A DNA stretch of 64,000 nt from Rhodovulum sp. 12E13 (GCF_003340565.1 NZ_QPLK01000013.1:56343-120342), one strand, 5' to 3'. Shown: positions 33,998 through 42,231, counted from the stretch's first letter. Program-made: numbers and translations. Notes: a model not told the origin generated them from the letters alone.

Positions 33998-34984
33998 TCA
34001 GATGCGGAACTCGTCGCCGCGCTTGCGGCCCTGCGAGACGTCGACGAACAGCTCGTCGAGTCTGGCTGGCCTGCGGATGAGGCCCTGCTCGTGGGAATAG
34101 CCCGCCAGCGTCTCCAGGGTGTGGCGGTTGCGCTCTGTCAGGCCGTATTCCCACGGGTCGGGGCCGAGGATCGCCTCCTGCTCCTCCCAGGCCTCGCGGT
34201 ACCAGGCGAGTGGCACGATCCGGGGGTTCTCCATCCGCTTCATGGCGATCTTCTTCGCCTCCTGGAAGGCGTTGAACATGTTCACCGGCACCCAGGGGTA
34301 TTTCTCGACCACCTCGTTGCGCAGGCCGAGCACATGCATGATCGGGAAGATCCCGGTCTTGGCAAAGTATTTCTGCTCCTCGGCCTTGTAGTCGGGAAAC
34401 AGCCGGGCGACGCGCGGATCCTTCTCGAGGATCGGCTTGATCAGGCTCGAATGGATCACCGCGTCGAGCTCGCCCTCGGCCAGCATCCGCTCGACCGACT
34501 TGTCGTCGGGCAGGCGCGTCAGCTTGAGGTCGGCGGGCGGCTCAAAATCCACGTCCTCGTCGAGCTCGGCATACCAGTCGATCGACTTGTGCGGCACGCC
34601 GTATTCGTGCTCGAGGATGCCGCGCATCCAGTGGCCGGCGGTGACGAGGAACGACTTGATGCCCACCTTGCGCCCGATCAGGTCTTTCGGCGTCTCGATC
34701 CCCTTCGAGGTGTTCACGTAGACGAAGCCGTGCCGGAACCGCCGATGCAGGAACACCGGCAGCGCGGTGATCGGGTAGCCGTAGTCGCGCGCCACGACGT
34801 AGGACGAGGCCGAGGTCTCGGACATGTCGAAATCGCCATTGCGCAGGAAACGCCAGTGCCGGGTGGTGGAATCCATCCCCGTCAGCACGATCAGGTCGAT
34901 CCCGTCGGGCTTCACGATGCCTTCCTTGAGGGGGCGCACGATCTCGTAATCGCCGCAGGCAAGGGTCAGTTCGATCTTTTTCAT
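33998..34984 (-). CDS. 4,5-dihydroxyphthalate decarboxylase-like protein (periplasmic-binding-protein fold)
   Basis: A 328-residue protein beginning MKKIELTLACGDYEIVRPLK, with IDLIVLTGMDSTTRHWRFLRN, DMSETSASSYVVARDYGYPI and VFLHRRFRHGFVYVNTSKGI. This arrangement is that of 4,5-dihydroxyphthalate decarboxylase and its relatives, which share the fold of type 2 periplasmic binding proteins. There is no signal peptide, so it is cytoplasmic, which favours an enzyme over a transport protein. Placed between the 2Fe-2S and molybdenum subunit genes of a hydroxylase, it may decarboxylate the ring-hydroxylated product. The ATG at 34984 has GAGGAC upstream; the longer frame is a shadow of the 2Fe-2S gene. 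Confidence 0.72.
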   Translation of the reverse strand: MKKIELTLACGDYEIVRPLKEGIVKPDGIDLIVLTGMDSTTRHWRFLRNGDFDMSETSASSYVVARDYGYPITALPVFLHRRFRHGFVYVNTSKGIETPKDLIGRKVGIKSFLVTAGHWMRGILEHEYGVPHKSIDWYAELDEDVDFEPPADLKLTRLPDDKSVERMLAEGELDAVIHSSLIKPILEKDPRVARLFPDYKAEEQKYFAKTGIFPIMHVLGLRNEVVEKYPWVPVNMFNAFQEAKKIAMKRMENPRIVPLAWYREAWEEQEAILGPDPWEYGLTERNRHTLETLAGYSHEQGLIRRPARLDELFVDVSQGRKRGDEFRI

Positions 34985-35055
34985 CGCGTGTCCTCGGTGT
35001 GTCGTTCGATGCCTGCGCCATGTGACGCGGGTCGGGCCCCGGGTCGGGCCGCGGG

Positions 35056-35538
35056 TCATTGGGCCGGGTCGCCCCCCCGGCGATAGGCGGCGCGCGCCTC
35101 CAGTGCGGCCTCCACGATCGGGATGTATCCGGTGCAGCGGCAGATGTTGCCGCTCAGGACCTCGCGGATCTCGCAGGCCTCGACATCCGGGTTCTCCGTC
35201 AGCAGGGCATGGAGCGTGGTCAGGATGCCGGCGGTGCAGAAGCCGCATTGCAGCGCGTGATGCCGGCGGAACGCTTCCTGCAGCGGCGTCAGGGCGCCGT
35301 CGCCGGCCAGCCCCTCGACCGTCGTCACCTCGGCCCCGTCGGCCTGCACCGCGAGGGTGAGGCAGCCGCGCACCGCCGCGCCGTCGACGATGACGGTGCA
35401 GGCGCCGCACACGCCGTGCTCGCAGGCAAGGTGCGTGCCGGTCAGCCCGAGTGCGTGGCGCAGGCAATCGGCCAGCGTCGTGCGGGGCGCGACATCGAGC
35501 GCGGCGGGCCGGCCATTCACTGTGAGGGCGATCTTCAT
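35056..35538 (-). CDS. xanthine dehydrogenase-family 2Fe-2S subunit (hydroxylase 1)
   Basis: A 160-residue electron-transfer subunit with two [2Fe-2S] clusters: the plant-ferredoxin type ligands Cys39, Cys44, Cys47 and Cys59 (CEHGVCGACTVIVDG...C) and the helical-domain ligands Cys98, Cys101, Cys133 and Cys135 (QCGFC and ICRCTGY). It passes electrons from the molybdenum centre to the FAD subunit. The start overlaps the FAD subunit stop by ATGA. Length and spacing are standard for small subunits of isonicotinate-, nicotinate-, quinoline- or CO-dehydrogenase type enzymes. Confidence 0.93.
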   Translation of the reverse strand: MKIALTVNGRPAALDVAPRTTLADCLRHALGLTGTHLACEHGVCGACTVIVDGAAVRGCLTLAVQADGAEVTTVEGLAGDGALTPLQEAFRRHHALQCGFCTAGILTTLHALLTENPDVEACEIREVLSGNICRCTGYIPIVEAALEARAAYRRGGDPAQ

Positions 35539-36410
35539 TCGGCGGCCTCCCTTTCGCGCGCGCAGGACTCCGCGAGGGCGCGCCGCAACAGCGTGCCCAC
35601 CAGCGCGCGCCGGTAGGCGGCGCCGGCGTGCAGGTCTTCGGTGGGCTCTATCGCGGCCGAGGCCGCCGCGGCGGCCGCGCCGAATGTGTCGTCATCGGGC
35701 GCGCGCCCGTTCAGCGCATCTTCGGCCGGGGGCACACGCTGCGGCGTGTCGGTCGCGCCCATGACGGCGACGCGGGCGTGCGCGATGTGCGGTCCGTCCA
35801 TGTCGTAGGCCGCGGCGACCGCGGCGATGGCGAGGTCGCCGTGGCGCAGGGCGAACTCGTCGAAGGCCCAGCGGCGCCCCTCCGGCCAGCGCGGGAAGCG
35901 GACGGCGACAATGATCTCGTCGTCCTCCAGCGTGGTTTCCATCGGGCCGGCAATAAGCTCGTCGGCCGGGATGGTGCGATGCCCCCCGGCGCCGACGACG
36001 TCGACCGAGGCGCCGCAGAGAACGGCGATGCAGGGGAACTCCGAGGCCGGGTCGGCATGGGCGAGGCTGCCGCCCAGCGTGCCGCGGTTGCGGATCTGGT
36101 AATGGGCGACATGGCCGATCGCGGCGGGCAGAAGGGGCAGCGCGCGGGCGAGGGCTGCGCTGTCGAGGATGTCGCGCCAGCGCACCATGGCGCCGAGGCG
36201 GATCTCGCCATCGGCCACCTCGATGCCGTCGAGGCCGGCTATCTTGCGCAGGTCGACCAGCAGGCTCGGCGCGGCGAGGCGGAAGGCCATGAAGGGCAAG
36301 AGGCTCTGACCGCCGGCGATCACCTTGGCGTCGCCACCGGCCTCGGCGAGCAGCGCCGTCGCCTCGTCCAGCGTCTCGGGGCAGGCATAGTCGAAGGCCG
36401 GCAGCTTCAT
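35535..36410 (-). CDS. xanthine dehydrogenase-family FAD-binding subunit (hydroxylase 1)
   Basis: A 291-residue FAD subunit (CoxM type). AKVIAGGQSLLPFMAFRLAAP (about 28-48) and RNRGTLGGSLAHADPASEFP (about 107-126) are the two FAD pyrophosphate loops. The C-terminal domain (about 175-285) is the CO dehydrogenase flavoprotein C-terminal fold. It is the first gene of its operon. I chose the ATG at 36410; the frame is open to a TTG at 36557, but that extension lies inside the promoter. The stop overlaps the 2Fe-2S gene start (ATGA). Confidence 0.9.
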   Translation of the reverse strand: MKLPAFDYACPETLDEATALLAEAGGDAKVIAGGQSLLPFMAFRLAAPSLLVDLRKIAGLDGIEVADGEIRLGAMVRWRDILDSAALARALPLLPAAIGHVAHYQIRNRGTLGGSLAHADPASEFPCIAVLCGASVDVVGAGGHRTIPADELIAGPMETTLEDDEIIVAVRFPRWPEGRRWAFDEFALRHGDLAIAAVAAAYDMDGPHIAHARVAVMGATDTPQRVPPAEDALNGRAPDDDTFGAAAAAASAAIEPTEDLHAGAAYRRALVGTLLRRALAESCAREREAAE

Positions 36411-36517
36411 GCGGCGGGCCGCCGGGGGCGTGACGGCGCAAGACCCGCAAGGCTGCATCGCTGTGTCCGTGTCATCGCTGCGGCTCCCGCTCTCCCCGCC
36501 GGCGCTGCCCGCCGGGA

Positions 36518-36558
36518 CTGTTCCAAAAATGAAATACGTCTTCTTTTTGTTCGTCAAG
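36518..36558 (-). promoter_or_regulatory. promoter of hydroxylase operon 1 with shared extended motif
   Basis: On the minus strand TTGACG (36557-36552) and TTCATT (36533-36528) are 18 bp apart, followed by TTTTTGGAACAG. The whole 41-bp block parallels the ubiD promoter at 31490-31531: common parts are CTTGACGAA, AAAAA, ACGT at the same spacing and TTTTTG-AACAG. It lies 110-150 bp upstream of the FAD subunit ATG. It marks co-regulation of UbiD with molybdenum hydroxylase 1. Confidence 0.65.
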
Positions 36559-36646
36559 ACCCCGCGGGCGCTCCGTGACGAGGCCGTTCACGATCTGGTC
36601 GTGGCCGCGCCCTCCCGCGGGTGGCGAAGCCGCCAGAGCGACCCGC

Positions 36647-37531
36647 TCACCCTTGAAGCGCCCGGTAGTGGCGGGCGATCGCGCCCGGCGTCGTGGTCCA
36701 GACGTCGCCGGCATGGGAGAGGACGTGGCGCAGCGCGCGGCGCAGGCCGCGCAGCCGATAGGGCTGCCCGATCACGAAGGAATGGAGCACGACCGAACAG
36801 ACCAGTGGATACTTCTCGGACTGCTCGAGCATCTCGTCGAACTGATCCACGATCATCCGCTCGAAATCGGTGTGCGATTGCTGGCGGAAGGCCATGACGG
36901 GGCTGTCGTTCACCTCGATCGTGTAGGGCACCGACAGGATCGGCCCGCTGCGCGTGCGCATGTGGAAGGGCTGATCGTCGGCCGGCCAGTCCATCACGTA
37001 GTCGAAGCCGGCCTCGCGCAGCAGGTCGAGCGTCACGTCGGAATGGGCGAGCCACGGCCCCATCCAGCCGCGCGGCGCGGTGCCGGTATGGGCGCGGATG
37101 GCCTCGCGCGACTCCGCGATCAGCGCGCGTTCCTCCGCCTCGTCCAGCACGTCCTGCCGCTCGGCGTTGGTGCGCCCGTGGCCCACGAACTCGTCGCCGC
37201 GCGCCACCATCCGCTCGGCCAGTTGCGGGCAGCGCTCGAACACCAGCGAATTGACGTTCCCGGCGGCGGGCAGGCCAAGGTCGTCGAGCAGGTCGAAGAC
37301 GTACCACTGGCCCACGCGGTTGCCGTAGTCGCGCCAGGCGTAGTTGCGGCTCGTCTGCGGGGCGCCGACGATGGCGCTGTCGCTGCCGATCCCCTCGCCG
37401 AAGCTGAACACCTCGATATTGTTGCAGACGTAGAAGGCCAGCCGCTTGCCGCCGGGCCAATCGAACTGCGCCCGCTCGGGCAGCGGAACGTAATCGTAGC
37501 GGTTGTGGTCGCGCAGGCGCATCAGGGGCAT
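36647..37531 (-). CDS. PuuE-like polysaccharide deacetylase-fold hydrolase, candidate cyclic imide hydrolase
   Basis: A 294-residue member of the NodB/polysaccharide deacetylase fold, in the branch with allantoinase PuuE. Matching landmarks are FYVCNNIEVFSFG (33-45), RDYGNRVGQWYVFDLL (67-82), GHGRTNAE (117-124), RGWMGPW (154-160) and LHSFVIGQPYR (249-259). The classical TFDDG metal motif of chitin deacetylases is absent, as in PuuE. From memory, bacterial cyclic imide hydrolase of about this length belongs to the same group. It is the last gene of the second molybdenum hydroxylase operon, 10 bp after the 2Fe-2S gene, so opening of a lactam/imide ring produced by that hydroxylase is a natural role. 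Allantoinase is the alternative. Confidence 0.75.
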   Translation of the reverse strand: MPLMRLRDHNRYDYVPLPERAQFDWPGGKRLAFYVCNNIEVFSFGEGIGSDSAIVGAPQTSRNYAWRDYGNRVGQWYVFDLLDDLGLPAAGNVNSLVFERCPQLAERMVARGDEFVGHGRTNAERQDVLDEAEERALIAESREAIRAHTGTAPRGWMGPWLAHSDVTLDLLREAGFDYVMDWPADDQPFHMRTRSGPILSVPYTIEVNDSPVMAFRQQSHTDFERMIVDQFDEMLEQSEKYPLVCSVVLHSFVIGQPYRLRGLRRALRHVLSHAGDVWTTTPGAIARHYRALQG

Positions 37532-37541
37532 GGCCGCACCC

Positions 37542-38024
37542 TCACTCCGCCGGCGTCGCCGGACGCGGATACGCCGCCAGAGCCGCCTTCGCGATCGCGG
37601 CGTAGCCGGTGCAGCGGCAGAGGTTCGACGACAGCACCTCGGCCAGCTCGTCCTCCGTCATGTCGGGGTCCTGTTCGAGCGCGCCGACGATCAGCATCAG
37701 GAAGCCCGGCGTGCAGAAGCCGCATTGCAGGGCATGGGCGTCGATGAAGGCCTGCTGCAGCGGGTGCAGCCGTTCGCCCTGCGCCAGCCCCTCGACGGTG
37801 CGGATCTGCGCGCCCTCGGCCTGGCGGGCGAACATCAGGCACGAGCGCACGGGGCGGCCGTCGACGATGACGGTGCAGGTGCCGCACACGCCCTGCTCGC
37901 AGCCCAGATGCGTGCCGGTCAGCCCGCAATCCTCGCGCAGGGCGTCGCCCAGGGTCTTCCGGTCGGGCGCCGTCACCGCGTAGGACGTGCCGTTGACGTG
38001 GAGCTGGAAGGTCTGCCCGCTCAT
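37542..38024 (-). CDS. xanthine dehydrogenase-family 2Fe-2S subunit (hydroxylase 2)
   Basis: A 160-residue small subunit with cluster ligands Cys42, Cys47, Cys50, Cys62 (CEQGVCGTCTVIVDG...C) and Cys101, Cys104, Cys136, Cys138 (QCGFC and LCRCTGY). It carries electrons between the molybdenum and FAD subunits of hydroxylase 2. The start overlaps the FAD subunit stop (ATGA), and the PuuE-like hydrolase follows after 10 bp. Confidence 0.93.
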   Translation of the reverse strand: MSGQTFQLHVNGTSYAVTAPDRKTLGDALREDCGLTGTHLGCEQGVCGTCTVIVDGRPVRSCLMFARQAEGAQIRTVEGLAQGERLHPLQQAFIDAHALQCGFCTPGFLMLIVGALEQDPDMTEDELAEVLSSNLCRCTGYAAIAKAALAAYPRPATPAE

Positions 38025-38908
38025 GCCGCCATCCCCCTCTGGCCGGGTTGCGCCAATGCCGCCTCGGCGAGCGCCCGCTCGATCGCCGTCACGGCAAGAT
38101 CGCGCCGGTAATCTGCCGGCGTCGCGAAATCCTCCAGCGGTTCGACGGCGCCAGCCGCGATCCGGGCCGCCGTGCGGAACGCCTCGGGGCCGGGCGGCTG
38201 CCCCTCGAGCGCGGCCTCCACCTCGCCCAGCCGGCGCGGGACCTCCTCGATCGCGCCGATGCCCACATGCACGTCGCGCATCGCGCCGCCCTCCAGCCGG
38301 TAGCCCGCCAGCGCCGCGCCGATGGCGAAATCGCCCGCGCGCCGGTTGAATTCGTAGAAGCCCCAGGCCGAGCCCTCGGCCGGGCGCGACAGGCGCACCT
38401 CGACGAGCAGCTCCTCGGGTTCGCGCACCGTGGCCATCGCGCCCTCGAACCAGTCGGCCACCGGCACCGCGCGCTCACCTGCCTGCGACCGCAGCACCAT
38501 CTCGGCGCCGAGCGTCGCCGCGGTCAGGCACCATTCCGAAGCCGGATCGGCATGGGCGAGGCTGCCGCAGAAGGTGCCCCGCGTGCGGATCGGGTAATGC
38601 GCGATCTCGTGCGAGATGCGGGCGAGCAGCGCGCCGAACGGCCCCGGCACGACGGACCGCCGGAAATCGTGGTGGCGGGCGAGCGCGCCGATGGCAAGAT
38701 GGTCGCCCGACAGCTCGATCCGGTCGAGCCCGGCGATGCCGTTGATGTCGATCAGGTCGGGCGGGTAGGCCAGCCGCAGCGCCATCATGGGCACGAGGCT
38801 CTGGCCGCCCGCGAGCACCAGCGCCCCCTCGTCGGCCAGCGCGGCCAGCAGGCCCGCCGCCTCGTCGACGGTCGCCGGTCGGTGCAGGGTAAAGGGCGGT
38901 GCTTTCAT
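38021..38908 (-). CDS. xanthine dehydrogenase-family FAD-binding subunit (hydroxylase 2)
   Basis: A 295-residue FAD subunit. GALVLAGGQSLVPMMALRLAYP (about 28-49) and RTRGTFCGSLAHADPASEW (about 109-127) are the two flavin loops; FCGS replaces the more usual LGGS at the second. The C-terminal flavoprotein domain follows from about residue 175. It overlaps the class II aldolase-like gene and the 2Fe-2S gene by ATGA on both sides. I chose the ATG at 38908 (MKAPPFTLHRP); the frame extends to 38959 but only into the neighbour. Confidence 0.9.
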   Translation of the reverse strand: MKAPPFTLHRPATVDEAAGLLAALADEGALVLAGGQSLVPMMALRLAYPPDLIDINGIAGLDRIELSGDHLAIGALARHHDFRRSVVPGPFGALLARISHEIAHYPIRTRGTFCGSLAHADPASEWCLTAATLGAEMVLRSQAGERAVPVADWFEGAMATVREPEELLVEVRLSRPAEGSAWGFYEFNRRAGDFAIGAALAGYRLEGGAMRDVHVGIGAIEEVPRRLGEVEAALEGQPPGPEAFRTAARIAAGAVEPLEDFATPADYRRDLAVTAIERALAEAALAQPGQRGMAA

Positions 38909-39621
38909 CGGCTGTCTCCCCTGGCATCGGCGGGCAGCGTGGCGACCCAGTGCTCCCATCCCCGGTCGATGGCCGGCCGCGCCGGCCGGCGGGTCAGGGC
39001 GAGTTCGCCCGCCGAGAGCGCGACGGGCTGCGCGAAGGCGGCAGCGCGCAGGAAATGCTCGGCCTCCCGCGCGCTATAGACCGCCATGAAGACCAGCTCG
39101 CGCAGGCCGCCCGCGGCGAGGGTGGCGCCGTGGCCGCGCATCAGAACGAGCGGCCGCTCGCCGAGCGCCGTGGCGACCGAGCGGGCCTGCTCCATCGTCG
39201 TCACCAGCATGTTGGTGGCGCCGAAATCGTCGGCGCTGTCCCAGACCGGCACCGGCCCGCCCATGAAACCGCCGGTCTGCGTGACCGGGTAGAGCCGCCC
39301 CGCCCCGAGGCAGAAGGGCATCAGCGCGGGCGCATGGTGGTGGACCACGGCCATCGCCCCCGGCCGCGCGGCGTAGATCGCCGCGTGCAGCACGCCCTCG
39401 GAAAAGAGCGGCGCATCGGTCGCCTCGACCGGCTCGGCCGAGAGGTCGAACCGAAGGAAGTCGTCTTCCGTAACGGTGGAGGGCGGCCGCGCTGTCGACA
39501 TCCAGAACCGCGACGGGTCGCCCGGGTCGCGCAGGCTGACATGGCCGAAGGCGTCGAGCACCCCCTGCGCCACGAGGATGCGGCTCGCCGTCACGAGATC
39601 CGGGGCGGGGTTGCCGCTCAT
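38905..39621 (-). CDS. class II aldolase/adducin family protein
   Basis: A 238-residue protein of the class II aldolase fold. Landmarks are DAFGHVSLRDP (23-33), the acidic residue in LFSEGVLHAAIY, the metal-binding HHHAPALMPF and the LMRGHGATLAAGGL loop with a third histidine. The family includes sugar-phosphate aldolases and also decarboxylases of hydroxylated aromatic acids such as 3,4-dihydroxyphthalate. It is locked between the molybdenum and FAD subunit genes by ATGA overlaps, so it acts in the same pathway; a decarboxylase or retro-aldol role on the hydroxylated product is plausible. The long frame reaching 41796 is a shadow of the large subunit. Confidence 0.82.
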   Translation of the reverse strand: MSGNPAPDLVTASRILVAQGVLDAFGHVSLRDPGDPSRFWMSTARPPSTVTEDDFLRFDLSAEPVEATDAPLFSEGVLHAAIYAARPGAMAVVHHHAPALMPFCLGAGRLYPVTQTGGFMGGPVPVWDSADDFGATNMLVTTMEQARSVATALGERPLVLMRGHGATLAAGGLRELVFMAVYSAREAEHFLRAAAFAQPVALSAGELALTRRPARPAIDRGWEHWVATLPADARGDSR

Positions 39622-41996
39622 CGCGCCCCGCCCTCTGCCGCGCGGATCGCCGCGCGCACCTCCTGCGGCGAGACGGGCGCGCGCAGCACCCGCACGCCGA
39701 GGTCGTCGAGCGCGTCGTCGATGGCCGAGGCGATGGCGGCCGCCATCGGGATGACGCCCGACTCGCCCACGCCCTTCACCCCGAGCGCGTTGAGATGGGT
39801 GGGCGATTCGGTGTGGCTGACGGCAACCTCGGGCATCTCGGCCGAGGTCACGAGCAGGTAATCGGCGTAGGTGGTGGTCAGCGGCTGGCCGGCCTCGTCG
39901 TAGGCCATCCGCTCGAACAGCGCGTTGCCGAGGCCGAGGGCGATCCCGCCCATCAACTGCCCCTCGACCATGGCGGGGTTGACCATGACGCCGCAATCGT
40001 GGGCGAAGGCGAGCCGCGTCACGCGAACGCCGCCGGTCGCGCGGTCGACCTCGACCTCGGCCACGGCGCAGCCGTTTGCATAGGCCATGTCGTCGATCAC
40101 CACCCGCTCGGTCGCCTGCAGCCCCGGCGTGTCGATGCCCGGCAGCCGGAACCCGGCGATCCCCTGGGCGGCGACGGCCACCTCGGCGAGGGTCAGGCTG
40201 CGGTTGCCGCCGCCCGTCTCGACCACCAGATCGCCGGCGATGTCGAGCGCATGAGCCTCGACCCCCAGCTTGTGCGCGGCGACCGACAGCACCTTGTGCC
40301 GCACCGCGCGCGCCGCCGCGTCGGCCGAGGCGCCGGCGACGACCGTCTGGCGGCTGTTGAACCCGCCGAAGCCGTAGGGCTCGGCGGTGTCGCCCAGATG
40401 GATGTCGATATTGGCCGGATCGGCGCCCAGATGGTCGGCAACGATCTGCATCATCGCCGTCTGGAGCCCCTGCCCCATCGCCGTGGCGCCGGTGCTGACC
40501 CGGACGCGCCCCTGCCGGGTGACGCGCACCGTCACCGTCTCGTAGGGGCCGCGCCCGGTGCCCTCGACGTAGTTCGCCAGCCCCAGGCCGATCGAGCGGC
40601 CCTCTTCCCGCGCCGCGGCCTTGCGGGCGGCAAAGCCGGCCCAGCCGGCCTGCGCCAGCGCCGCGCGCTGGGTCGCCGGGTAATCGCCGCTGTCGAGCAC
40701 CACGTCGGTGCCGCCGCGCAGCTTGAGGGGCTTGCGGCAGGGCATCTGCTCGGCCCGAACGAGGTTGCGGTCGCGGATCTCGGCCCGGTCGAGGCCCAGC
40801 TCGGCCGCCGCCAGATCGAGCAGCCGCTCCATCACGAACGTCGCCTGCGGCTGGCCCGCGCCGCGCACCGGCGTGGCCGGCGCCTTGTTGGTCAGCGCCA
40901 CCGCGATGTCGAGCCGGTAGCTCGGCACGTTGTAGGGCAGCGTCAGCATCATCCCCGAGGCGTAGGGCACGTTCAGGCCGCGCGCGGTATAGGCGCCGAT
41001 GTCGTAGGTCAGCGCGCCGCGAATGCCGGCGATGCGGCCGTCGGCCTCCAGCGCCATCTCCATCCGCCAGTGCTGGTCGCGCTCCTGCGTGGAGACGAGG
41101 AAATGCTCCTGCCGGTCCTCGATCCATTTCAGCGGGCGCCCCAGATGCGCCGCGACGGCCGTCACCGCGATCTCCTCGGGATAGGTGACGAGCTTGGGCC
41201 CGAAGCCGCCCCCGAGATCGGGGACCGAGACGGAGATGTCGTCGTCGCCGCGCCCCAGCATGGTGCACAAGGCGGCTTTCAGCGCATGTGGCGTCTGCGT
41301 GGAGCTCCAGACGCGCAGGCGATCCTCGACCGGGTCGGGCGCCGCGACCACGCCCCGCCCCTCCATCGAGTGGCCGCCGCCGCGGTGCAGGTCGAAGTCG
41401 GCCCGCACGACATGCGCCGCCGCAGCGAACGCGGCATCGACCTCGCCATAGTGGAAATCGAAGGTCGCCAGAAGGTTGTCGGGCAGCCGCATGTGCACGG
41501 CCGGCGCGCCGGGCTCGAGCGCCGACGGCCCGTCGGCCACCGCGAAGAGCGGCTCGTACTCCACCGCCACCGCCTCGGCGGCGTCTTCGGCCTCGTGGCG
41601 GGTGGCGGCCACGACCAGCGCGACCGCCTCGCCCGCATAGGCCACCTCGTCGCGCGCGAGGACGGGCCGGTACACCTCGTGCCGGATCGCGGCCGAGGGC
41701 ATGGCGCCGGCGACCACGTCGGAGGTGAGCAGCGGCGACAGGTCGTCGGCCGTCAGGATCGCCGCGACGCCCGGCATGGCACGCGCGTCGGTGCAATCGA
41801 CGGCACGGATCCGGGCATGGGCGAAGGGGCTGCGCACGAAGGCCACGGCCAGCAGGCCGGGGAGCTGCACGTCATCGACGAAGCGCCCGCGGCCGGTCAG
41901 AAGCGGCGTGTCTTCGAGGCGGGGGACGGCGCGGCCGAACAGCCTCTCGCCGGCACCCGGCCGGGCGCTCGACCCCTGACGCGGCGCCTCGTTCAT
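39618..41996 (-). CDS. xanthine dehydrogenase-family molybdopterin-binding large subunit (hydroxylase 2)
   Basis: A 792-residue molybdenum subunit. The hammerhead domain spans about 22-145; then VPDLGGGFGPKLVTYPEE near 264, the active-site loop TPVRGAGQPQATFVMERLL near 378, TAMGQGLQTAMMQIVADHLG near 515 and catalytic Glu745 in GVKGVGESG. It should hydroxylate a carbon next to a ring nitrogen or an aldehyde. Active-site loops differ from hydroxylase 1, so the two probably act on different substrates. I chose the ATG at 41996 (MNEAPRQGSSARPG), with only a weak ribosome binding site; the frame is open to a GTG at 42140 but that extension is cysteine- and arginine-rich and not family-like. Confidence 0.88.
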   Translation of the reverse strand: MNEAPRQGSSARPGAGERLFGRAVPRLEDTPLLTGRGRFVDDVQLPGLLAVAFVRSPFAHARIRAVDCTDARAMPGVAAILTADDLSPLLTSDVVAGAMPSAAIRHEVYRPVLARDEVAYAGEAVALVVAATRHEAEDAAEAVAVEYEPLFAVADGPSALEPGAPAVHMRLPDNLLATFDFHYGEVDAAFAAAAHVVRADFDLHRGGGHSMEGRGVVAAPDPVEDRLRVWSSTQTPHALKAALCTMLGRGDDDISVSVPDLGGGFGPKLVTYPEEIAVTAVAAHLGRPLKWIEDRQEHFLVSTQERDQHWRMEMALEADGRIAGIRGALTYDIGAYTARGLNVPYASGMMLTLPYNVPSYRLDIAVALTNKAPATPVRGAGQPQATFVMERLLDLAAAELGLDRAEIRDRNLVRAEQMPCRKPLKLRGGTDVVLDSGDYPATQRAALAQAGWAGFAARKAAAREEGRSIGLGLANYVEGTGRGPYETVTVRVTRQGRVRVSTGATAMGQGLQTAMMQIVADHLGADPANIDIHLGDTAEPYGFGGFNSRQTVVAGASADAAARAVRHKVLSVAAHKLGVEAHALDIAGDLVVETGGGNRSLTLAEVAVAAQGIAGFRLPGIDTPGLQATERVVIDDMAYANGCAVAEVEVDRATGGVRVTRLAFAHDCGVMVNPAMVEGQLMGGIALGLGNALFERMAYDEAGQPLTTTYADYLLVTSAEMPEVAVSHTESPTHLNALGVKGVGESGVIPMAAAIASAIDDALDDLGVRVLRAPVSPQEVRAAIRAAEGGAR

Positions 41997-42231
41997 GGGG
42001 CCGCAGCCGCCGCGCGGCAGAGGCCGGGCCACAGGTCGCGGTTCGTTCCAGACGCAGGACGCAAGATCAACTCTCCGGGCCGGGCAAGACACTCTGGCGC
42101 AAGTCCGGCCGGCAGGCGCCGACCGGGAGATGCATTCCACGATCCTTGACTTGTCACATTAATCGCACTCTTTCAACGAAAATCCCGATTTTGGCACATA
42201 AGAGACTCGGGGGCCGGCCGATCCCCCCTCG

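Noticed and set aside
36411..36557. Extended start for the hydroxylase 1 FAD subunit (TTG at 36557)
   Set aside because: The extra codons lie within the shared promoter motif and encode nothing family-like; the ATG at 36410 begins the conserved domain.
36647..37531. Chitin or peptidoglycan deacetylase
   Set aside because: There is no signal peptide or TFDDG metal motif, while PuuE-type landmarks are present and the gene ends a cytoplasmic hydroxylase operon.
31681..41996. Form I aerobic CO dehydrogenase (coxMSL)
   Set aside because: Neither large subunit has the AYRCSFR active-site loop (GTFRGPGR and TPVRGAGQ occur instead), and no coxDEF accessory genes are present.
42001..42140. GTG start at 42140 for the hydroxylase 2 large subunit
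   Set aside because: The extra 48 residues are rich in Cys, Arg and Pro and match no part of the family; the ATG at 41996 gives a normal N-terminus, although its ribosome binding site is weak.
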